The translations under genes and the position numbers were made by a program. A stretch of DNA of 64,000 nucleotides, taken from assembly GCA_018136815.1 (NCBI GenBank), contig CM030941.1:4049559-4113558 (forward strand), in the 5' to 3' direction. The notes under the pieces were generated by a model. The model was given only the letters and a program-made list of their open reading frames with translations. It made no database searches and had not been told where the DNA came from. Positions 11,097 to 25,184 of this stretch are shown piece by piece (within the stretch, counting starts at the first letter, position 1; each line of letters starts with the position of its first letter). Origin of the DNA: Isochrysis galbana (Eukaryota; Haptophyta; Isochrysidales; Isochrysidaceae).

Positions 11097-13148
11097 TAGG
11101 GCGGTCAAACAGGGCTTTTAACTTCTAAGGGTGAAAATTCACTAAGTCAAGATTGAGGTTTCATAGCGAGATCTTAGGATATGCTACTGGAAATGGGTAT
11201 ATTAGGCAGAATCTAATGAGAAATATGCAAATTTTCGACGCCATTCAACACACAGACCCAAAAACGTTTTTGCGCTCGTGCGAAATCGACGTCGACCACA
11301 AAAGTGCACCACAGGTCGCGCTGTGCGACGCGCGCCTGCGTTCCCCGGGCACGGTTACCCCCGGGCAGGCAGTACAAAACCCTGCGCGGGCGCACCGCGT
11401 CGCCTGCGCCCTCCACCTCGCCCCTGCTGGCATCTACTGCCAGCCCCTCGCGCGCATGCAGTGCGCGGCAGGCCGCGAGCCGTCAAAATGACGGTGATGC
11501 GCATGATGGGCTGCCCCATCACGCGCGGCACCGCCTCAGCATGGTGGGAGGTGGTGTCTGCTGGCCTCCTGGCCGCGCAGACCCTCGCCAGAGCGGCCAC
11601 AGGCCGCTTGCGAGGCCACTGGCGAGGCCAGCGACCATCGCTGCGGCCGCCATCGCGCGCCGCCGCAGGAGAAAAAGATCAAATTGATTATAGTTTTGCC
11701 AAGTTATAACCTTAGTAATTCTTATTTTAGTCTTCATTTCACCAGTCCAAGACACATATGAGCACAATACATGACCATCAGCATGCCCAAATGCCAATGT
11801 TTCGGTAGCCAACCAGTCTTACCATATGAGACTGTCGAATCATCGAAAGAAAGGGAGGGGTTGTCTCTCGAAATCGAACGTGAGACGCTTGAAGACACGA
11901 GGCTGTCCGTCAATTCAGCACGTCAATGCGAAAACAAAACTACTTTTTGTGCTCCATGTTGGGATGTTGTGCCATAAAAACGGGCAAACTATTGCCTGGC
12001 CCGTGCTTGGCGGGCACGACTTGTGTGTCTCCGAACGTGAATGGCCTTGGAGGTCATCCGTGTGTACAAAAAATTCTAAAAGTTGGCTCGTGATGAGCGC
12101 AAAGCAGCCGGTGTCCAATCGTGATTCACGACACGATTGCCCACAGAAATCGATCGCAACCATCACGCCTGAAGCTTTCAGGCCGCTGCTTGGCTAGATT
12201 ACATATTGAATCTACTAGTAGCCAAAAGAACGGGCGGTCAAGAGCTCGAAATTCGCCCTTCTGCCCAATTTTCGAGCCCTCCGTGCGGAGAAAACTTCTC
12301 CCTTTAGACGTCAAACAAAAAGCTATCAATTCTACAGTACTGTTCGGCCGCGCGCGTCGCGCAGTCGCAAATCACGCTGCAGGCTAGCTTAAATTACATT
12401 TCTAGATTGCTACCAGCCCTATGATGCACGTGAAAATCCGAGGAGCCGACGAAAACATAGAGAGAACACCTGCCGCCGATGCTCTGGTTGAGCATTGGCG
12501 GCAGGTGTTCTCCCTGCCTCACAGCTTCGAAAGACGAGTCGGGAACCTGACGTTTGGGGCGGCAAAGGAATTGTAGGTATGGGCCTGGTCGATCTGCGCC
12601 AGAGCGGGCGCGATCGGCAGCGCACCTGTCCCGCCAGCGGCCAGCAAATTTTTGTCGACCAGCGAGCAGCATCGAGCGCCATGGCGTCCTGGTGCTCCAG
12701 CTCCTCGTCAATCGCGATCCCGGGCGAATCCTGCGGGGCGAGGGTCGGGACAGTCAAGGAGCATCCTGTGACAGCCGAATGAGCCGTGTGCGAGCTGTGT
12801 GTGGTGCGTATGTGCATGCGCGGACGTCATCGCTGGGGCACCAGGGTTTGAAATTTGCTTTATAGGCAATATGGGGCGTCGGACCCCTAATTTAAGAGGT
12901 GTGTAGGCACCTTTTAGACTAAAGAAACACATATCTCAGTGGGAGCGACGTCTAGTTCGGCTCGTGTGAGCCGCCAGAGCGTGTGCAAGGGGGGGGGTCC
13001 GACGGGACTTCGCACCGTCTTTTCGGACGAGGATTCTGAAAAGGCGGGGAGACCCTCCGAGGCGCTTTCGCCGGGGCTTTCCGCTCACGGTCAAAAATGT
13101 CGACCCCCCCCAATATTAGTACTTAAAAAGCCCTGTTTGACCGCCCTA
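11097..13148. mobile_element. Complete non-autonomous TIR DNA transposon (hAT-like ends), 2052 bp
   Basis: Perfect 23-bp terminal inverted repeats lie at 11097-11119 and 13126-13148, starting TAGGGCGGTCAAACAGGGCT. They are bounded by identical 7-bp flanks GCTTTTA (11090-11096 and 13149-13155), read as a target-site duplication. TAGGG ends recall hAT elements, but hATs normally make 8-bp duplications, so the superfamily is unsure. The interior has no long ORF and no transposase motif. It does contain a 23-bp-arm hairpin at 12462-12512. Perfect ends and flanks suggest a fairly recent insertion. A second, diverged end of the family is at 7158. Confidence 0.85.
12462..12512. repeat. Strong hairpin inside the TIR transposon
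   Basis: Arms 12462-12484 and 12490-12512 (start GAGAACACCTGCCGCC) are complementary over 23 bp with one mismatch, around a TGGTT loop. It lies well inside the element, so it is not a terminus. It could be the remnant end-pair of a nested element or a structured RNA. Confidence 0.8.
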
Positions 13149-13719
13149 GCTTTTACATTTTTGGTAGGGTGTTCTAAGATCTCCTAGAGAGTCTCTCTAC
13201 TCAAGACGAGCCCTCACCCAGACAAAGAGGGCCTACAACATAAATGCATAATGCGCGACCGCCACAGCAAATTGAACACTGAACACCCCTTTGATTGACG
13301 ATCACGTTCATCGAAGCACTCGAAACTGGAAAATGGAAAATGGGCCGCCACCGTAACGTAACGAACAACGTGCAACCAACACAACTGTACACGATCGGCG
13401 AAAGCTCGCGCCAGTGCGAGTGGCCATTTGGCGGGGCAGAGGGCCTGCCACATGACCTTGTGTCCGGTGGTGTCGCAGCAAGCAACAAGGACAATGAAGT
13501 GAGAATCCCACTCAGCCAGGAAAGGGAGGAATATTTGCAAGCGCTCATCGTATGTGTGCAGTACCAAGATGTGTGCATGCGGAATATCGCGTGCGGAAAA
13601 GCCGCAGTAGAATGTCGTTCCAATGGCATCTCTGGGATCTTGTTACTTACCAGAGCAGGGCGGGCCAGGGGCTTGGGGATGTGCTGCTGGCCAGATGTGG
13701 CGCAGAAGCCTCGTAGGGT

Positions 13720-13735
13720 GGTGTTAAAAAACACC
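13720..13735 (-). promoter_or_regulatory. Histone H3 mRNA 3' stem-loop
   Basis: On the minus strand the sequence is GGTGTTTTTTAACACC, a 6-bp stem with a T4 loop. This matches the SLBP/U7-type histone 3' element, 36 bases beyond the H3 stop. It implies a replication-dependent, probably non-polyadenylated mRNA. Confidence 0.9.
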
Positions 13736-13771
13736 GGATGGTTCTACTACCCGACGGGTTATTCCGAGAAC

Positions 13772-14357
<586 letters not shown>

Positions 14358-16524
14358 ATGCGCCGGCTCCTCCTCGCGCTCGGCGCGGGGGTACTCGTGG
14401 TGGTCGTGCTGAGGCCGGCGCCCGTACGCACAGCAATTCGCTTCAACGTCTCTGCAGACGTCAGGCCGCATGGCTGGCTCAGGTCGCCGCCGCCGCCGCC
14501 AACACGCGACGCCGAGGAGAGGCGGAGCCTCACGCAGCCGATGCCGCCGCGCGCGCCGGCGCGACGGCGGGGAGGGTATACATTCTGGTCCACCGACTAC
14601 CATATTGCGCCGATCGCTGACCTCGTGGACGTCTTCAGCTCGCTGTGCCAGAAAGAGGGGGTGTGCATGAAGGTCGAGGAGAACTCCTTCTCAGGCGCGT
14701 GCGGCCGCACTTTTGGCGGCAGAAAGCCGAGCTGCGCACGCGGGCTGAGGGTGATCAATCAGATCAATGGCTTCGAGCTCTGCCCTCGACCTCACGCGCT
14801 GCGTCGCCAGTTCTTCGACGCGTACAAGGGACCGTCCTCACCGCTGCAGCATGTGGATGCCTTTGTGTGCAACCACCCGCCTGCAATGTGCGAGCTGTAT
14901 ATGCCCTTCAACAAGTCGATGATCGTGCTGGCTACCGTCAATCTCGAATTCTCACGCGAAAGCCCCGCGCGCTGGAACGAGTGGTTGCAGTCACTTCGCG
15001 CCATCGCCAGCGACAGGTGTGTTGCTGTCGCTCGCTCTTGAGTCCACGAATCGCAGCAGACGAGTTGATGTGCCAATGCGCTAGCTGAGCCCTTTGCTGG
15101 TGGGCTGGTAACAAATCTTCTTCACGATTGATTCGCTCAGTTTTTTGCTTGCACGCTTCGCAGGCGAAACGTCGTGGCCGCAAACAATCCTTATGATGCC
15201 GAGTACATTCGATACTTTGCTGGTGTTGACGCACAATACATTCCGTCCTTTTGTGGCTACGCGGCTGCCTCATCGGGACCGTATGCGTATCAGGTGCACG
15301 ACACATGACATCCACTCGTGCACCATCCGAGCTGGCGCACGATACAACTTCCAGAAACACCTGCAGCTTTCGTTGTCTCCATCACGCCGAAAGGCGCGGC
15401 TCCGTAGCGTTGTGCGTGAAGTTGGTCCGTGTTCTAACATCTTGGCCCTCCCATGTCCTAAGTGCGTTCTGGCATCGTGGCCTTTACTTGTTGACGGCCC
15501 CTACCCATGTCCCCCCTCTTTGTGCGAAGTACCATCGCCCTATCCTGATCGCTCGCAACCACAACAACCCTCGCTTGCTTATCTCCGGCCTCCAGGCAGC
15601 AGCACGTCGCCTGCAGGGAACGGCTCGTGCCCGACACCAGTCCGCGGGCCGTGGTGGGAACAGAGTGCGCATGGGAAGACGTCGTCACGACTCGAGAAAG
15701 TTGCAGACGAGCTCGCGTCTGGACGAACACCGAGAGGAGCATCGAGAGGAGGAACTGTCAGAGAGCCCCGAGCACAAGAAGCCAAGTCTAGCTGGTGTGC
15801 CGCTTCGCTTTGTGAGGACTGAGGATGCCTACCCAAACGGCTTCGAGTATTCCGACCTTGTCCAGCATCCAGCGGTGATTCTTCTTCCATACACCAAATC
15901 GGTACGCCGCTGGTTCCCGGTAAACGCACGGCCGGAATCTGGCATGCCCCTTTGCTGAAGCGTGGTGTGCTCTCTATCGGGCCCTTCGTTTCCACCTCAC
16001 AGGTGATGTCCTTCTTTGAACTCTACCGCATGAACATGCCACTCTTTGCGCCATCACTCGATCTCCTTGTACAGTGGGAACGGGAGTACTCGTTGCTCTC
16101 GGAACGAATCTATTGGCGGAATGCGCCTCGTCCAGTCGCCTACCCAAACACCACCACCCTGTCGCCCAATTCACGTACTGACGAAGCGGCGATGCGCTAT
16201 TGGCTAGCGTTGTGCGACTTTTACCATTTTCCGCATATCACTTATTTTGACAGCTGGGATGATTTATTCATGAAGCTGAGAACGGCCGACTTGGGGCTAA
16301 TCTCCGAGCGAATGGCCGAAGCGAACACGCGGCTCCTCAACGAATTGCGCCTCACTTGGAACCGCCTCTTTTCGCAAATGTTTGGGGATTCGCCACCTGG
16401 GGCACGACAAGTGCCGAGCAACTACGAGGCGGCGATGCGCACTTTGTATGGTTTCGTACCATCCGAAAACGAACCGAGTTGCATACGAGAAAGCAGGCCC
16501 GAGTTCGGAGAGTGGGCTAGATAG
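14358..16524 (+). CDS. Type II membrane protein, glycosyltransferase-like, four exons
   Basis: Inferred exons are 14358-15016, 15164-15293, 15530-15901 and 16003-16524, phases closing, giving 560 aa. The start at 14358 gives MRRLLLALGAGVLVVVVL, a signal-anchor typical of Golgi type II enzymes. A Pro/Arg-rich stem follows, then a lumenal domain of about 450 residues. That domain contains FWSTDYHIAPIADLVDVFSS, HVDAFVCNHPPAMCELYMPF, VVAANNPYDAEYIRYF, IPSFCGY, RPILIARNHN and MSFFELYRMNMPLFAPS. I recall similar unnamed proteins in algae and oomycetes with the same order of blocks. Their function is not known to me, and glycosyltransferase is an inference from topology and the GT-B-like C-terminal half. 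Many Cys and aromatic residues fit a secretory location. It shares its promoter region with H3. Confidence 0.75.
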
Positions 16525-17889
16525 CGCAAACATTCGGGCGATGCCTCGCGGGGCGATGTGCGACATATGGCGCCATTGGTGTCGACGTTGGACGCTGGAT
16601 ACGATGGTCGTAGTTGATGTGTGAGTCGTATATCCTGCGATGACACGATGTGATGGTGTTGTGTGACGAATGACAACCTTTGCTTCAATCACGCGGAGGT
16701 TACACTTTGTCAACGCGTGGAGCCATGTCACCCGAGCGCTGCTGAGAGAGTGCTGGCGACAAAGGAAAATGTGGCCAAGGCGGGGACTAGCGGGTACACT
16801 ATGCAAGCAATGGCGGGATCTGGCGGCACGCGATAAACGCACGGAGTCGTCACGGTAGCGGCTCGCTTCTTTCTATGGCCGCTTGGCGGCGGGGTAGTGC
16901 CTTGCCTTCTGGTGCCCTTGGCATCCTTGTGTTCAGAGTTTTGCTTCGTGTGGGTGGGCGGGCAGGAGGGCGGGCGTGTTAAAAGCCGTCCGAAGATTCG
17001 CGGCTAGCGCCTATCTCTGACACGGCACAGCTTACCCCTAGCCCTACGGCTGCTGCTGCATCGCGCCCTTATGTTTACCGCTTATACTGCTCGCGGATGC
17101 TTCGGCGCTTCGTTCCTTTTCGTTTGCTTCTGCTCGGGCCCTAGGTGCGGCCCGCGCTTGCGGCCCTCGGCGCGCGGCGGGGCTCATGTGGGCGCATGTG
17201 TGGTGTGTAGCGCGTAATGGATGGGTGACGCGAATGGGAATATTGCGATTATTGGCGGGCGCGAGGCGCGCCGCCGCCCAACTATTGACGTTAGCGCCCG
17301 CGTTTATGTGCCGCTTCGCCCGTTTAATGTTCCTGCCCGTATCCGAGGGCCTCGGGCTGCGCTTGCTAGGGAACCACATGCTGCTCTGTGCTCTGCCCGC
17401 TCCGGCCACCATGCCAACACAAAGACACCCACATAGAGCGACACGCGCGGTATGCCAGTCTGGTCGATTATGGTGACAATTGGGCAGCCTCGCTAGCTAA
17501 GGCCTGAGTGCGCCGCCGTGCATGTCGCATGTGCTGAGAGCTCCACCCCACCGGCAAGCATAGGCCATCATCATCACGCACCCCATTTGAGCACATGTCC
17601 TGTTGCCATGTTGCCCTTCCGGCGATTAGCCGTCGCAATATCTCCATCCCGTCCCTCTTGTCGTGCAGTCGGTCGCCCTCGGATTGTGGACGACCATATC
17701 CACGACCACCATGAACGAATAGTGGCTAGGAGTAGTATACTATCGGAGCTGCCCTCGTCCTGCAACGCATATCAGGCCGACCTGCGATGCGCGCTGGAAA
17801 TCTCCGCGTGTCGCAGCAAACACAAAAATTGCCACGAAAGAAGCAGCGCCGCATTTGCGATCTGTGACGGTCGGTTCAGTGGGCTCATC
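16525..17889. other. Intergenic region
   Basis: No supported gene was found between the two convergent genes. The sequence is unique and GC-rich, with short open frames on both strands lacking family motifs. Confidence 0.5.
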
Positions 17890-19161
17890 TCACGCGGAAC
17901 GACCGACACTTCCAAGCCCAAACTCCCATCCGTCTTTGTCGACCAGCTTTGCACAAACGGTAGGGGGTGCGCTCCAATCCCCAGCGAGCCGCATTTGGTC
18001 GAGTACCTGATCCACCTCGCCGCGCGGGAACGGAAAAGCCGCACGCGTTGTGCGGGTAAAGTAAGGCACCACTACCTCATCGCATGCCAATATGCCGCGC
18101 AGAGGCAGCGGCTGAGAGCACAATGTGGAATGGAGGGGGGGAGGAGGGGGTGAGATTTTGCACCAACTTCGACGAGGAGGAGAGCCTTGGTATGAATTTA
18201 TTATCCTTGCGTGGCGCGTGCCATTCCGCAGGCCTCACCGAGAGAGTCGAGTCGTACACCTTGGCGTCCGCGATTGCATTGAAGTCGATCATTTCGCCGT
18301 ACACATCCCTCAATGCACCACCAGCCTCTTCCAATATCACACCAAAGGCCGCCAAAACAGGGGGTGGCGGATAGTTACTCTCCACTTTGCTTTCAGTCCT
18401 GCCGAAGAATCGGCGTGGCGGTGCAATATGGATGTCGCATTCGGCTCGAAAGAGGCCCAATAGACCCTCGCATGAGCATCCATGCGCGGTAGTATCCCCG
18501 ACGAACTCAAGTGGCATTCCAGTTCCTGACAACAGGAGAGTTGTGGTATGAGAGGTGCCAGTAAGAGGGCTCATCACTGAGAGCGCTCCCAATGGTTCTG
18601 ATCCGCACGCGCATGTCGTGCGGGTGGCGGCAGCGGGCGAGAGTTGCGAGCGAGCGAGCCCGAGGGCGTGCCATCACCTGTGTCGCGAAGCATCGTTGCC
18701 ATTTGGTCGAGCGCGTCGCAGGCGTGGTTGCGGCTGACGTGCACCACGTTGGCCCCCCTGGAGGCGCCGCCAAGTCGAGCTTCGACTGGCTCAGCGCCCG
18801 GTTCGTGCATGTACGCTCCACCGTCGAGCGTGGCGTACAGAATCTCCCGCGCGCCATGTGGCCAGACGAGGCCGAGCAGCGCTCCCTCTTCGCTGAGCAG
18901 CGAGACTGAGACTGCACAGCGTTCGACGTGCGTAAGCCAGCGGCCGGGCGCCGCAGGGGAGAGCATGTCGTGGAGCTCGCTGCGCACCGCCTCCAGCTCC
19001 GCTTCCGTGCCCCGCAGTGCAGAGAGCCGCTGGGTGGCATGCTCTGCGGCCGCATGTGCCATGTGGAGCTCACCGCTGAGAGGCCCTTCTCTCACGATTC
19101 CCACGGCGCTCACAGCTGCGGCGGCGCAGTTGAGGAGCAAGCCGATCGAGTAGTAGCACAT
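17890..19161 (-). CDS. Inositol monophosphatase/bisphosphate nucleotidase-like protein, three exons
   Basis: Inferred exons on the minus strand are 19161-18678, 18525-18239 and 18111-17890, giving 330 aa with closing phases. Support for the IMPase fold: VSVSLLSEEGALLGLVWPHG followed by REILYATLDGGAYM (residues about 88-123), then ECDIHIAPPR, VILEEAGGALRDVYGEMIDF and GILACDEV near the C-terminus. Unusually, the region that should carry the metal-binding DPxDGT motif reads GRWLTHVERC, and no upstream Glu-Glu pair is seen. The protein may therefore be inactive, or an upstream exon may have been missed or lost. The N-terminus (residues 1-25) is hydrophobic. Family usual length is 270-350 aa. H4 lies upstream in the same orientation, 400 bp away. 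Confidence 0.6.
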
Positions 19162-19511
19162 GCGCGCGCGTCCTCCTTCAGCTCAGAAGGGGGGGAAGGG
19201 GGGATGGCGAGGGGGGTGGGGAGTGGGGAGGGAGGGAAAGACGGAGAGGGCCGTCCGCCGTCTCTCACAATGACTTGGCGGGGGAGCGCGGGGCGGGTTT
19301 TGTTTTAAAAAGACCGATGTACGCCGCTGCAGAGAGACACTCCTCCAGTCCACCAAGGCGCAGGTCTAGGCGCCGCCCGACAGTGAGAAGAGGTGGGTGG
19401 CAGAATCAAATGAAGTAGAGACCACTAATAATGATATTTGGTACGGCCAGGCAGGACAAAATCTAGACAGAAAATGCAGGACGGACAAGATAAAGAGGGC
19501 CAACTTGGGGT

Positions 19512-19527
19512 GGTGTTGAAAAACACC
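19512..19527 (-). promoter_or_regulatory. Histone H4 mRNA 3' stem-loop
   Basis: The minus-strand sequence GGTGTTTTTCAACACC has a 6-bp stem and 4-base loop, 46 bases beyond the H4 stop. It differs from the H3 stem-loop only in one loop base. Confidence 0.9.
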
Positions 19528-19573
19528 GGAGATTTTGTTTGAAAGCTCTTGAGGTGTGGCACAAGCGAGGCGC

Positions 19574-20090
<517 letters not shown>

Positions 20091-20978
20091 ATGCTCGCCG
20101 CCCTCACGCGCAGCCTGGCTCGCGCGCCTCCTGCCGGGGTGCGCGCGCTATGCGCGGGGCGGACGTGGGATCCGCACGCCATGGTACATGGGCGCAAGGG
20201 AGATTCCAAGGCAGTGCTCGACGAGGCGAGTGCTGCCGATGAGATTGATGCTGTTGCGAGCGGCCGCCGGGCAGGTCGTGCCTCGAGAGAGGAGAGGGCG
20301 GGGGACGCTCGGGGCGGGCGGTTCGGCTCGGGATTTGGTGGGCGCGGGGGTCGTGCTGACGCAAAGACCGACGTGCGCGACGTGGGACGCCTCGATATGA
20401 TGCAGTTCCAGGCGTTTGTGCGCCAGCGGCTCGCGCAGATGGCGCCCCGCATGCCGAGCGTGCTCGACGTGCGCGGCGAGGCCGAGATGGCGTACCTCGA
20501 GGAGCAGGTGGTCGAGGACCATATGCCAGCACGCCGGCGCAAGCTACGCGACCCGCTCAAGGACGTGCCCCTCTCCGCCATCACGCACACCAACCTGCCG
20601 CTGCTCTGCCGCTTCGTCTCCGATGGAGGTGCCATCCTGCCGCGCAAGCTGACCGGAGTGCAGGCCAAGAAGCAGCGCGCCCTTGCGAAGGCTATCAAGC
20701 GGGCACAGCAGCTCGCCCTCATGCCGGTCATCTGGAAGCATCCCAAGTACCGGCATGCCTCCTTCTCTGACGCGTACACCCGCCCGGAGCGGCCACTGCC
20801 CCAGCGGTATGAAGGCGACGAGTTCGCTGACCCTCCAGACCCACGCTACCCTGGGGTGTGGGATGTCCACCCGCTCCGCGCGGTGGACATTGGAGCGATG
20901 ATTCGTGGGAACGCCTCGACATCGCCGATCACTGGCGATTCGGACGCGTCCGACGCAGCTCCGTCATCCCGCCGCTGA
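20091..20978 (+). CDS. Mitochondrial small-subunit ribosomal protein bS18m
   Basis: A single-exon 295-aa protein. The core at residues about 160-215 has the bS18 signature: NLPLLCRFVSDGGAILPRKL, TGVQAKKQRALAKAIKRAQQ, then LALMPV. The family motif is a P-R-x-x-T-G-V-C-x-K-x-Q-R-x-L-x-x-A-I-K-R-A helix that contacts 16S-type rRNA. The N-terminus (MLAALTRSLARAPPAGVRAL) is a typical mitochondrial presequence. Bacterial S18 is about 75 aa, so there are long N- and C-terminal extensions, the latter ending in a Ser/Asp-rich tail. The start at 20091 is the first ATG and gives the presequence. Mitochondrial rather than plastid location is inferred from the presequence and extensions. Confidence 0.88.
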   Translation: MLAALTRSLARAPPAGVRALCAGRTWDPHAMVHGRKGDSKAVLDEASAADEIDAVASGRRAGRASREERAGDARGGRFGSGFGGRGGRADAKTDVRDVGRLDMMQFQAFVRQRLAQMAPRMPSVLDVRGEAEMAYLEEQVVEDHMPARRRKLRDPLKDVPLSAITHTNLPLLCRFVSDGGAILPRKLTGVQAKKQRALAKAIKRAQQLALMPVIWKHPKYRHASFSDAYTRPERPLPQRYEGDEFADPPDPRYPGVWDVHPLRAVDIGAMIRGNASTSPITGDSDASDAAPSSRR

Positions 20979-22237
20979 CCTCAAAACTGGATGACCACTG
21001 CGGTAGCCTTTGTTGTGGCGCAACAGGCTTCGTCCAAGTGCAGCAGACTGTCGTGTGCGACGGCGCAGAGGCGTTCCGAGACGGTAGAACTCCGAGTAAC
21101 ATTGCCATAATGATTCATCTAGGCTGCACGTCACAGCGGCTAGGGGGTCGGCTATTGGTCGGCGGGACGCATGGGGAATAGGCGCAATCTCTGCGAGTGT
21201 GAGGATATGCGTCTCAATCAAGCATAGGTGCGTTCTTGTGCTGTGTGCGCAACTCTCTTTGAGGCAGTTGGTTGTGTCGGTCCTCTCACCGTCTGCCTCT
21301 GTGAACGAGCAACGACAGGAGCACGAAAGCAGCACACAACATCCTCTACTAAGACTAAGACATTAGTGGGCACGAGCACGCGAGCGCGGCGCGTAGCCGT
21401 GAGAAGGGAGGGCACGCCCCGCTCGCAAGAGTTAGTAGACATTAGAGCGCGCAACAAGAACCAGGTGGAGCTGTTCTGTGTGGCGCGTGTGCATGCGCTC
21501 TTGCATAGCTCGGCCGGCGGCCTCGCTGAGCGCTAACGAGCAACAATCAGCTCCGCATCGAGAAATCCGTGCGCCGTTGCGCGTGCGCGCGCATATTGGC
21601 CACGGCGGCTGGGCGCTATGCGAGGGGCGGCGTGCGCTATGCGCGCTGGCGCACAGCGCGTACGCGAACGCCAATAGCTAGCAGCGGGGTGGGGTATTCA
21701 ACGTCAATGTAATTGTAAGCTCGGGCGCTTGGAGACGCACACCCTATTATGCACAACTGAGGGAGACATAGACACAGAGGCGTAGACAAGCACGAAGCAA
21801 AAAGATCAAGCCAGAACAAAGGCTGCAGCACCTCTCGCACCAACCCTCAAGGCCGTCTCAGCCACGCAATTGCCCATAAATAGCCAGCCGAAACAAACTC
21901 GATTGAAGGAGAGTAAAAGGCGACAGTCAACCTAGACTTGTGACGAGATGACCACTGTCAACAGCACTCCGGCTCCTCTGCGGCCGATCGGCAATCGACT
22001 AGAGCACATAGTTGGATGGTCGGACACCACAGGTGGCCTTCCTAGCAACTGGGCAAAGGTGCTCTGAAAAGGTTTCGTAGTTGGTGAGACTCGCCGCTGC
22101 GGCGTGGCATGGCGTCGCTGGGCCAACCACGAACAGCGCCTGGACACCTGCTCCAACAATGTCCGCGGTAGTCCTGTGCCCGAGCAGTGCCTCCCAAGAA
22201 AGAACTGCTGCGATTCGATCACGGTGTGCATAGCTGC
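20979..22237. other. Intergenic region between convergent bS18m and epimerase genes
   Basis: No gene, RNA or recognised repeat was found. Short open frames on both strands show no conserved motifs. Confidence 0.5.
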
Positions 22238-23906
<1,669 letters not shown>

Positions 23907-24218
23907 GCGCCCAGCAGTTCGACGGGACGCGCCGAAGCCTCCCTCGATGAAGTTTGTAAAGTTGCCCGAATATATTAGAATTTGCGCACGCGCCGCGCAC
24001 CGATTTTATGCTGCGGGGCAGAGTGATTTATAATGACTTCGGACCCCGTTTCTCATAATTCCTTCGGGTCGTCGCGCTAGCGGACGATCGCAGTCTCTGC
24101 CTCACCCTCGGGGAGACATCGTCAAGTTCTCGTGGGGGGGGCTGGCGCCAAATTAAAATTAAAGGAATGGGAGGGCGAGGTCCACATATCTAAAAAAAAG
24201 GGGGGTGGAGGGCGGAGG
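23907..24218. other. Region upstream of the epimerase gene
   Basis: This holds the presumed epimerase promoter. No clear core element is visible. An A-run and G-rich block (24192-24218) mark the edge of retroelement sequence. Confidence 0.4.
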
Positions 24219-25184
24219 GCCACATCTGAAGATTCTGGGCTACACGGCTACACACTGCACACCTCGTTTGGAATGGTAGTCTTGTAGAGCATCTTGTTGG
24301 CTAGCAACCCTAGCCACATACACTGGGCGAGGCATGCACCAACCTGACGGATTGGAGGTTATGGATGGAACAGGAGGGACCGAACGGGACGGAAGGTAGG
24401 CGGCGGCAGGCACGGCATTTTGGCCATTGGCGGGCGGGACGGGCAGGCCATCTTCCATGGTTGGAAGATGGATGGCGGGCAGTGGCGAGGGCGAGCGCGA
24501 AGACGGAGCGGACATAGCGGATAGCGAGGGTGAGTGGGTGAGTAAGTGGATTTGGTTGGTGTTGTAAGATTGCTGGTTACGACTGAGCGAGAGCGAGAGC
24601 GAAAACGAGGGAGCGAGGAGCGACTGGGACAAGGGACGAGGGCGACAGAGGCCGACAGGGTACCAATCCGATGAGTCCGACAACAATCCGAGACACGCAC
24701 ACTTGACTTTCACCCAACATTCCTCCACACTAACGTATCTTTCTCCACTTGGGCGGGGAAAACACAGAAGGAAGGAAACAAGGAAGAGAAAGCCGACAAG
24801 AGAGCGATGATGCGACGGAAGAGCCGACGGCGAACGGCGGTTACCGCGAACGAGTAGAAAGTAAGGAGGGAATCTACGAGCGCAAACCGGAAGGGGAGAG
24901 AGGGTAGGCTTCGCGCGGGGGAAAGGTCCGCAACGACGAACACCTACGACGAGAGCGAGAACGAGCGCGGGGGGACGACAGCAAGGAGGGACCAAAGGCA
25001 GAGCAAGGCCCAAGGTGCAAAGGAGCGAAACAGGAGCGAGACAGGCCACAAAGGGGCGCAACGGCAAGGAGCGAGGGGCGAGTTACGAGTGCAGAGTTCT
25101 ACAAGTTACGAGTAAAACTCCGCGGCAACAAGAACGACTGGGCTCGAAGGCGCCTAAGGTCGGAAGTCGATCGCGGATGCGACA
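24219..25184 (-). mobile_element. LTR-type retroelement fragment A, minus strand
   Basis: A fossil. On the minus strand an LTR-like block runs from 25184 (TGTCGCATCCGCGATC) to about 24560. It is followed after about 50 bases by the start of a gag-like ORF at 24512 beginning MSAPSSRSPSP, which fades near 24240. Its sister at 40920-42148 has the same LTR start, a GAGCG/CGAGA-rich LTR end and the same MSAPSSRSPSP start. The opposite-strand motif CATCTGAAGATTCTGGGC (24220-24240) also occurs in that sister LTR, so the left edge is a rearranged junction. The copy is strongly truncated and diverged, hence old. Confidence 0.65.
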
